In this document: one piece after another, positions 62,801 to 64,000 of the stretch
Layout: every line of letters starts with the position of its first letter
Position numbering within the stretch: the stretch's first letter is position 1
Assembly: GCA_017504165.1 (NCBI GenBank)
Contig: JAFVRR010000012.1
Span: forward strand, 88,885-152,884
From: Clostridia bacterium
GTDB lineage: Bacteria > Bacillota > Clostridia > Christensenellales > Borkfalkiaceae
Direction of reading: 5' to 3'
DNA length: 64,000 nt
Notes under the pieces: generated by a model
Seen by the model: only the letters and a program-made list of their open reading frames with translations
The model's database searches: none
What the model was told of the DNA's origin: nothing
Translations under genes and position numbers: made by a program

Positions 62801-64000
62801 AGCGCTTTCTACTAAAAAAGTTAAGCCGTATTTATAAAAGTTCTCATCATTTAACTGCAACGTTGTATTTACGTTACCTGACCTACTTTGACCTGTTGTC
62901 AAACTTACAGTACTCGTTAAATTTGTTGTGCCTGACTTTTCCGTAAACCCTACGTCTTCTTTTGTATAATTTGGTAAATATGCATTTTGCACGTATGCAA
63001 AATTATGATAACCCCTATTTACGCCCATTATTTTACCATTTCTATCCTCTATCCATTCAGAAATTGGATTTAAAGCAACGTCAAACATAGTATACCCTGT
63101 TGAAACGTTACGTCCATTTTCGTAATAATAGGTCTTTGTTAAAGGATAATAGTCGCCATAATCAAATTCTATATAGTTAAGCCATTTTGCACCATCAACA
63201 TCTTGACCTGCAAGTTGTTGCATTTTCCAAATACGTTCTTCATATTGTAGCCTTGTAAAATAAAGCCCTTCTTTATAATTATTAAATACAGACTCTAAAT
63301 ACCCGTCAGTATCGTATTCCATTGTTAACACATCAATGCCAGCACTTGTATTTCTTATATTAACTAAATAATCTGAATTATAAGTTAAGGCATACGTTGA
63401 TAGCAATGCACCGCCAAAATATGTTTTAACCGTAGTAGCATTATCTCCTGTATATTCAAACGATATCTTACTTGATGGAGTATCATCAGCATATTCATAA
63501 AACAAAATATCAGATATCTTATTTGCATTAGTCCCACTTGAAGACGCATAGGTAATTTCTAATTTGCTATCTAACACGTTTTCAGATACTGGTTCCTCGC
63601 CTTTGTAGATTTTAGTTAATCTACCATTATTAAAAATCCTCTTATTATATTGAGAATCGAAAACCGTAACCTGAGTACCTAAAACCGTTGCCGTTAACAT
63701 TCCGTCAGACGTTCTATATGTATCATTAGTATCATAATTAAAAATTGTAATTGACCCGTCCACATCATAAAGCTCTATGTATTGATTCGCCACGACTTTA
63801 ACGTATTGTTGAAAATTCAATTTAAAATCTTTTCCAAACCCTAACTCACTAAATATTGTATTATAACTAGAATTATATACTAAACTTGCTTGTAATGGCA
63901 AATAACTAGAATTATTTACTGACGCTAAATCACAATTAAGAGTTAGTAAGCCAGATGCCTTATTTACGTATGCTGTAGCACCGTTAATGCTAGTGCTTTC
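59885..64000 (-). CDS. Rhs/YD-repeat polymorphic toxin, N-terminal part outside window
   Basis: The frame stays open to base 64000, so the start lies beyond the window; at least 1371 residues. It has many YD repeats (TYDSNNSIASV, YDAAGRLASE, YDSMGNPIKY) and ends its core with RYYDPTIRRFINADNYEL and LNLYAYANNNPIMFTDETG, the usual Rhs core boundary. The last ~190 residues are a Gly-rich hydrophobic region (GVLIGAVVGGIIGG, GGVLGAATLVGG) and a short end (DGIGKVIVSNALRLFQYPWY) with no recognisable enzyme. Internal TTG at 63901 is not a real start. Known Rhs proteins encapsulate and deliver C-terminal toxins. Confidence 0.85.
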   Translation of the reverse strand, partial: ESTSINGATAYVNKASGLLTLNCDLASVNNSSYLPLQASLVYNSSYNTIFSELGFGKDFKLNFQQYVKVVANQYIELYDVDGSITIFNYDTNDTYRTSDGMLTATVLGTQVTVFDSQYNKRIFNNGRLTKIYKGEEPVSENVLDSKLEITYASSSGTNANKISDILFYEYADDTPSSKISFEYTGDNATTVKTYFGGALLSTYALTYNSDYLVNIRNTSAGIDVLTMEYDTDGYLESVFNNYKEGLYFTRLQYEERIWKMQQLAGQDVDGAKWLNYIEFDYGDYYPLTKTYYYENGRNVSTGYTMFDVALNPISEWIEDRNGKIMGVNRGYHNFAYVQNAYLPNYTKEDVGFTEKSGTTNLTSTVSLTTGQSRSGNVNTTLQLNDENFYKYGLTFLVESAYDMDLTVTLSNHSKRIVLENGGKLYITLPCGYASSGTPFIFKNNSSINPTKISNVTYNVIDYVKETKEHGVEPANNNVYSITEVDSYTKKGENENRTYNSYGQLTQLETKSKQDTTPEITTYTYDEDNELSSVVTKRNGSTIYSETHNTTKENNNCITIVNIVKSGENLKSIKTTKTYDCNNNIIVGYTVTTRDGENPQTIKKYLGICGNVRLESVQSNGVTEKYTYDNSGTSVTTTVIDSLNNTILSSTNNYTNGVNTGHTFGNNTYTREYDSLGYVTSINHNGSNMLSYNYVDDTRYSYDNYLDSITYSNGQIEMYTYNGNSTIVDYVKNSAVSDTYTYNNDNVNRLTSSSHSKNGVELLNYNYGDLNSTTQSSLTITGLSYGAQLTTNYDDVLERVTSTSDIFTIGSTNTTYNLSYAYNYKGQLTNNSVGSYNSNVYYDDIDRVSRYSANNNTTSIMDRTYIYDTWADNSGEYATNRLKTIRDTTNNSAIAQSTYDTKGFVTSTQYNGKTFNYTYDAAGRLASETIDGTTKTYTYDSNNSIASVTTGSSTVNYNFDSYGRILYYVENNTNNFFSYDSMGNPIKYKGTYSGGTNMVWSQGRKLESGTLNNNTFAYSYDMNGLRYKKTVNGNVTEYYLDGSKIIAENRKTGTSNNLIYYIYDMMGLSGFVYNGANYYYEKNTLGDIIGIRDSSGTQVATYTYDAWGNILTKTGSMADINPFRYRGYYYDTETGFYYLQTRYYDPTIRRFINADNYELLPTLSQTIGQLNLYAYANNNPIMFTDETGEGFFISLLIGVLIGAVVGGIIGGVSAGIQGENIWGGVLSGALVGGVLGAATLVGGATALAIGGKSIAGFVAVSTFAEKGVLLATTVGITMTSSFASGVGSYTIETYFNNRKFNWNDAIRNGGNTTLKGLTNYGVGMVMGVGGSYNYLLKDFPKRTIKKIIFDGIGKVIVSNALRLFQYPWYYFF

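Noticed and set aside
63001..63901. TTG at 63901 as the start of the Rhs gene
   Set aside because: The frame continues without a stop to the window edge with Rhs-like residues, so the TTG is only the first usable codon inside the window.

Overview
The window looks like chromosomal DNA from a low-GC Firmicute, most likely an uncultured gut-type member of the Clostridia. The evidence is the plsX-rnc-smc-ftsY and ylxM-ffh-rpsP-khpA-rimM-trmD-rbgA-rnhB-yraN clusters in Firmicute order, SNF-type transporters, rubrerythrin, an ATP-PFK next to a PPi-type PFK, an ECF thiamine receptor behind a TPP riboswitch, and sigma-A style TTGACA-17-TATAAT promoters. TGA is used as a stop (comM), so the code is standard. 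No tRNA, rRNA, CRISPR array, IS element or transposase was recognised. GATC is almost absent from the whole window.

Layout. 1-6.7 kb: end of a DUF1508 protein, an unusual XRE-NadE fusion, an NSS transporter, a small stand-alone minus-strand transcript carrying micro-ORFs, and an OmpR/HK pair. 6.7-17.3 kb: orphan trpB with an MFS carrier, a CvpA-like protein, an S51 peptidase, NADP-type gdhA, an ABC exporter and tandem pfp/pfkA. 17.3-24 kb: dnaE, hemW, lepA. 24-30.5 kb: a GDPD, two PH-like membrane proteins, a yfbR/M20/ceramidase-like operon, and riboswitch-controlled thiT. 30.5-46 kb: the translation/secretion/chromosome operons, with rplS moved to the far end of its cluster under its own promoter. 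46-58.5 kb: a 41-aa sORF with rubrerythrin, uxuA-uxuB, trxA, hisS, hslUV, topA, dprA, comM and ung. 58.5-64 kb: the C-terminal part of a giant Rhs/YD-repeat protein with a putative immunity gene, an orphan toxin-tip-like fragment and an unknown gene.

How the genes work together. ylxM-ffh and ftsY supply the SRP targeting pathway. rpsP, rimM, trmD, rbgA, rplS and a THUMP methyltransferase serve ribosome and tRNA maturation. plsX feeds phospholipid synthesis. dprA, comM, topA, hslUV and ung form a DNA-processing and proteolysis block. gdhA, pfkA/pfp and uxuAB cover central carbon and nitrogen metabolism.

The most novel-looking signals are: (i) a structured, repeated RNA-like module seen three times in 3'-flanking DNA (30541-30916, 46911-47115), with compensatory changes in its stems and a terminator hairpin at the same side of each copy; (ii) the NadE whose glutaminase nucleophile is glycine and which carries an N-terminal XRE helix-turn-helix; (iii) a consensus-promoter, terminator-bounded micro-ORF transcript at 4284-4588; (iv) genes whose start codons lie about where transcription should start (leaderless); (v) window-wide GATC depletion.
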